NCBI GenBank assembly: GCA_037176705.1
Contig: CM073893.1
Location: 14,198,074-14,262,073, forward strand
Source: Molossus alvarezi
Lineage: Eukaryota > Chordata > Mammalia > Chiroptera > Molossidae
Reading direction: 5' to 3'
Length of the DNA: 64,000 nucleotides
Shown here: positions 61,606 to 64,000 of the stretch, in pieces
Numbering within the stretch: the stretch's first letter is position 1
Layout: each line of letters begins with the position of its first letter
The notes under the pieces: model-generated
What the model saw: the letters and a program-made list of their open reading frames with translations, nothing else
Told to the model about the DNA's origin: nothing
Database searches by the model: none
Program-made: the position numbers and the translations under genes

Positions 61606-62450
61606 CATTTTCTACGTCTATCTTGAGTGCAGCTGGGTAGCACAGGCCTCTCTAGTGTTTCAGTACCCCATAGGCCCTGTGGGTAACTATATCGCACAGT
61701 CCCTGCTGGGTCGCACAGGCCTCTCTTGTGCCCCTGCACCCTGAAGGTCCCGGGTGTGCACAGCTAGATCGCACCAGTCTTTCTTGGGCTTAGGTTTCTC
61801 ACTGCTCTTGTGAGCTGCTGGACTGCACAGGCCTCTGTGGAGCACCAGGTCCCACTGTTGGCAGCTTGGGAGTGCTGCTACCCCATGGGGCTCAACTTCT
61901 GCTCAACTTTTGCTGTAGTTTTTGGGAATGGGTCTCAACTGCTGGTCTGTGCTTCTGTTGCCTGGGGATGGATGTCTGCTCCCCAGCCTCTGTCGCTGGG
62001 GGTATATCTCGACTCCGATCGGCCTGCTACTGTGGGGTTTGGTGCTGGGCTCCCAGCTGACCGAGTCTTCTGTGACTGGCACATTGGGAACTCCATTACT
62101 GTGCATCAGTCTGTGTTGACACAGAGTGTCCACTGGTTCAATGGTGCCAGGTGTGCTGGTGGGCTCATGTTGCTGGGCCCTAGGCGCTTTCACTGCCTCC
62201 TCCCAGGGAAGACCAAGGATCTTCCAAAATAGTGGGACCTCCCTGTGGTGCAGGGATTAGTGCCCTGAAGGGCCGCTTACCATGGTAGCTGGCTGCTCAC
62301 ATCCACAGCACAGGAACCTTCTGCTCTGCGTCTCTGCACTAGTCGGGTTTGGTCATCACCTTCACATCCACTCACACTCTCTCACACACTAGCTCACTCT
62401 CTCATACACTCACCCTCCCTCTGATCCTGCCCTCGCCATATTTTTCTCCT
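61606..62450 (-). mobile_element. Older L1 5' UTR, second copy of the 1290-2400 type
   Basis: It matches 1595-2400 in order: 'tgcctggggatggatgtctgctc', 'ctgtgttgacacag...gtccactggt', 'gaagaccaaggatcttccaaa' and a terminal block of CTCACAC words. It is the target into which the outer L1 inserted. Open frames on the plus strand (61810-62232 and others) are not genes. Confidence 0.75.
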
Positions 62451-63260
62451 TCCCTTCCCCTTTTAGGCTTTTCTTCACAAATTATCTCTTTTATGCTGTA
62501 CATTCATTTCCAAATTGCAGTAGCTATTGTCTTCTTGATAAAGTGACATTTACTTTCTTTAGCCTTTAAGTTATATTTAAGTGTTTAATTTTCTATTTGG
62601 AACAAGAGCTGCAATTTCCTGCTTCTTTCTGTTATTCATCTTACTGAGTTTTGTATTATTTTGTCTTTTTGTTTCAGGCAGAAGAGCAACGTTTAGTATT
62701 TTTTGTAATGAAGGTCTTGTGGAGTTACATTCTTTCAGCTTCCATTTGTCTGGAAAAGCATTTATTTCTTCTTTATATATAAAAGATAACTTTGCTGCAT
62801 ATATTATTCTTGGATAGTGAATTTTCTTTTCTCACATTTTGAATATTTTGATTACACTACTTTCTTCTAGTTGTAGAGTTTCTGCAGACAAATCTGATGA
62901 TATTCTAATGGGGTTTCCTTTATAGGTTACCATCCTTTTTTCACTGACTGCCTTGATAATTCATTTCTTGTTATCAATTTTGACAGTGTTTATATAATGT
63001 GCCTTGGAGAGGGCCTTTTTAGATTGAGATAATAAGGTGTTCTATGATCTTTTTGGATGAGACAGTCCAGTTCTTTCTATAGGCCTGGGAAGTTCTCATC
63101 AATTATTTGTTCGAATAAGCTGTTCCTTTCTTTCTCTCTTTCCTTTGTGGTATACCTATTATCCTTATATTGCTCTTTCTAATAGAGCCAGATAGTTCTC
63201 ATAGCATTCTTTCATTTATATTTTACTCTCAATTATCTCTCCTCCCCCACCTCAGTCATT
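62451..63260 (-). mobile_element. Old L1 ORF1 remnant
   Basis: Minus-strand ORF1-like sequence of an old L1: plus-strand words 'cattctttcagcttccatttgtctggaaaagca', 'gtagagtttctgcagacaaatctgatgatattctaatggggtttcctttatagg' and 'tgtgccttggagagggcc' correspond to ORF1p C-terminal and RRM regions in reverse. No open frame remains. Confidence 0.7.
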
Positions 63261-63289
63261 CCTAGATGTCTATTTTTGATATCACTAAA

Positions 63290-64000
63290 TCTTTTTTTAA
63301 AACTCATCTTTATCATTGAATATATTTCTGATGTTCGCCCCTTTTTTCTTCGTTGAACCCCTCCTCCCCAACTCCACCCCTTTCCTGCCTTCCCCACACT
63401 ATTGTCAGTGTCCATTGGTTATGCATATATGTATATACATTCCTTGGTTTATCTCATCCCAACCTCCCACTCCCTTTCCCTTTGAGGTTCATTAGTCTAA
63501 CAACCAATCTGTACTTTTTTTTTTATCCTCACCCGAGAATATTTTTCCATTTTTTTGTACAGATAGAGTGGGAGGGAGAGAGAGGAAGGGAGAGAGAGAG
63601 AGAAACATCGACGTGAAGGGACACATCGAGTGGCTGCCACCCGCACGACCAACCAGGGCCGGGGACAAACTGCAACCGAAGTACGTGCCCTTAGCGGGAA
63701 CCGAACCCGGGTCTCTCCGGACCGCAGGCCGACGCTCTAACCGCTGAACCAAACTGGCCAGGGCCCAATCTGTACTTCTTAATTTCTTCATCTTTTTCAC
63801 CCATTTCCACAGTTCCTACCAATCTGGAAAGCAACAAAAATATCTTGGTATCTATGAGTCTGTTTCTGTTCTGTTTTCTCATTCTGTTTGTAGATTCAGT
63901 TGTTGATAGATATGTATTAATTGCCATTTTATTGTTCATATTTTTGTTCTTCTTCTCCTTTAAGAAGACCCTTCAACATTTCACATAATACTGGTTTGGT
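63290..64000 (-). mobile_element. HAL1-type element, 3' end, cut by the window edge
   Basis: It matches the 3' part of the HAL1 at 34624-37253 word for word in places ('agtctaacaaccaatctgtac', 'tctatgagtctgtttc', 'attgccattttattgttcatat') and reaches the last ORF1 codons near 63960-64000. The A-rich end is at about 63290. A Ves is inserted at 63517-63764. Confidence 0.83.
63517..63764 (-). mobile_element. Ves SINE inside the HAL1
   Basis: Minus-strand, near-consensus Ves with head ending 'aaccaaactggccagggc'. CCAATCTGTACTT is exact on both sides (63504-63516 and 63765-63777). Confidence 0.93.

Noticed and set aside
61067..61744. 225-codon plus-strand frame
   Set aside because: It is antisense to the outer L1 5' UTR and has no recognisable domain.

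Overview
This is mammalian nuclear DNA, almost certainly from a bat. About thirty insertions are tRNA-headed SINEs of the Ves type: a tRNA-like head with A and B boxes, a CT-rich middle, and a tail close to 'aaaaatgtcctcgggtgagga'. That family is known from yangochiropteran bats. No HeliBat-type Helitron was recognised, which argues weakly against a vespertilionid. There are no bacterial-style genes, operons or CRISPR arrays. Repeat names were given by eye from recalled consensus features, not by a database search. || One host gene is present: MRPS31, for mitochondrial small-subunit ribosomal protein mS31, on the minus strand from the ATG at 42921 to the stop at 4694. Seven coding exons join into an open frame of 385 codons plus stop, with AG/GT at every intron and intron phases 2,2,2,2,1,1. 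The 5' end lies in a CpG-rich, TATA-less promoter with ETS-type motifs, and a poly(A) signal sits about 50 bases past the stop. The introns are filled with Ves SINEs, L1 pieces, MIR and MER5-like relics and Tc1/mariner-type MITEs. || Layout. 1-193: end of a retroviral-type LTR. 194-4600: intergenic, downstream of MRPS31, with L1 5'-end debris. 4638-43215: MRPS31 and its promoter. 43216-45600: old L2, MIR, L1 and mariner relics. 45640-64000: 18 kb of LINE material, nearly all on the minus strand, including a near full-length L1 (53925-59790) inserted into an older L1 with a clear target-site duplication. || The most distinctive material is a set of half-L1 (HAL1-type) retrotransposons at 15568-17990, 20778-22870, 34624-37253 and 63290-64000, plus a 5' fragment at 45640-46097. 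The copies that retain the region pass from an L1-like ORF1 straight into a 3' UTR with no ORF2, and two have clear target-site duplications. Their 3' tails resemble those of the full L1s, consistent with mobilisation by L1 ORF2p in trans. HAL1s are a described class; whether this bat lineage is described cannot be judged here. I found no evidence for a new enzymatic or defence system.
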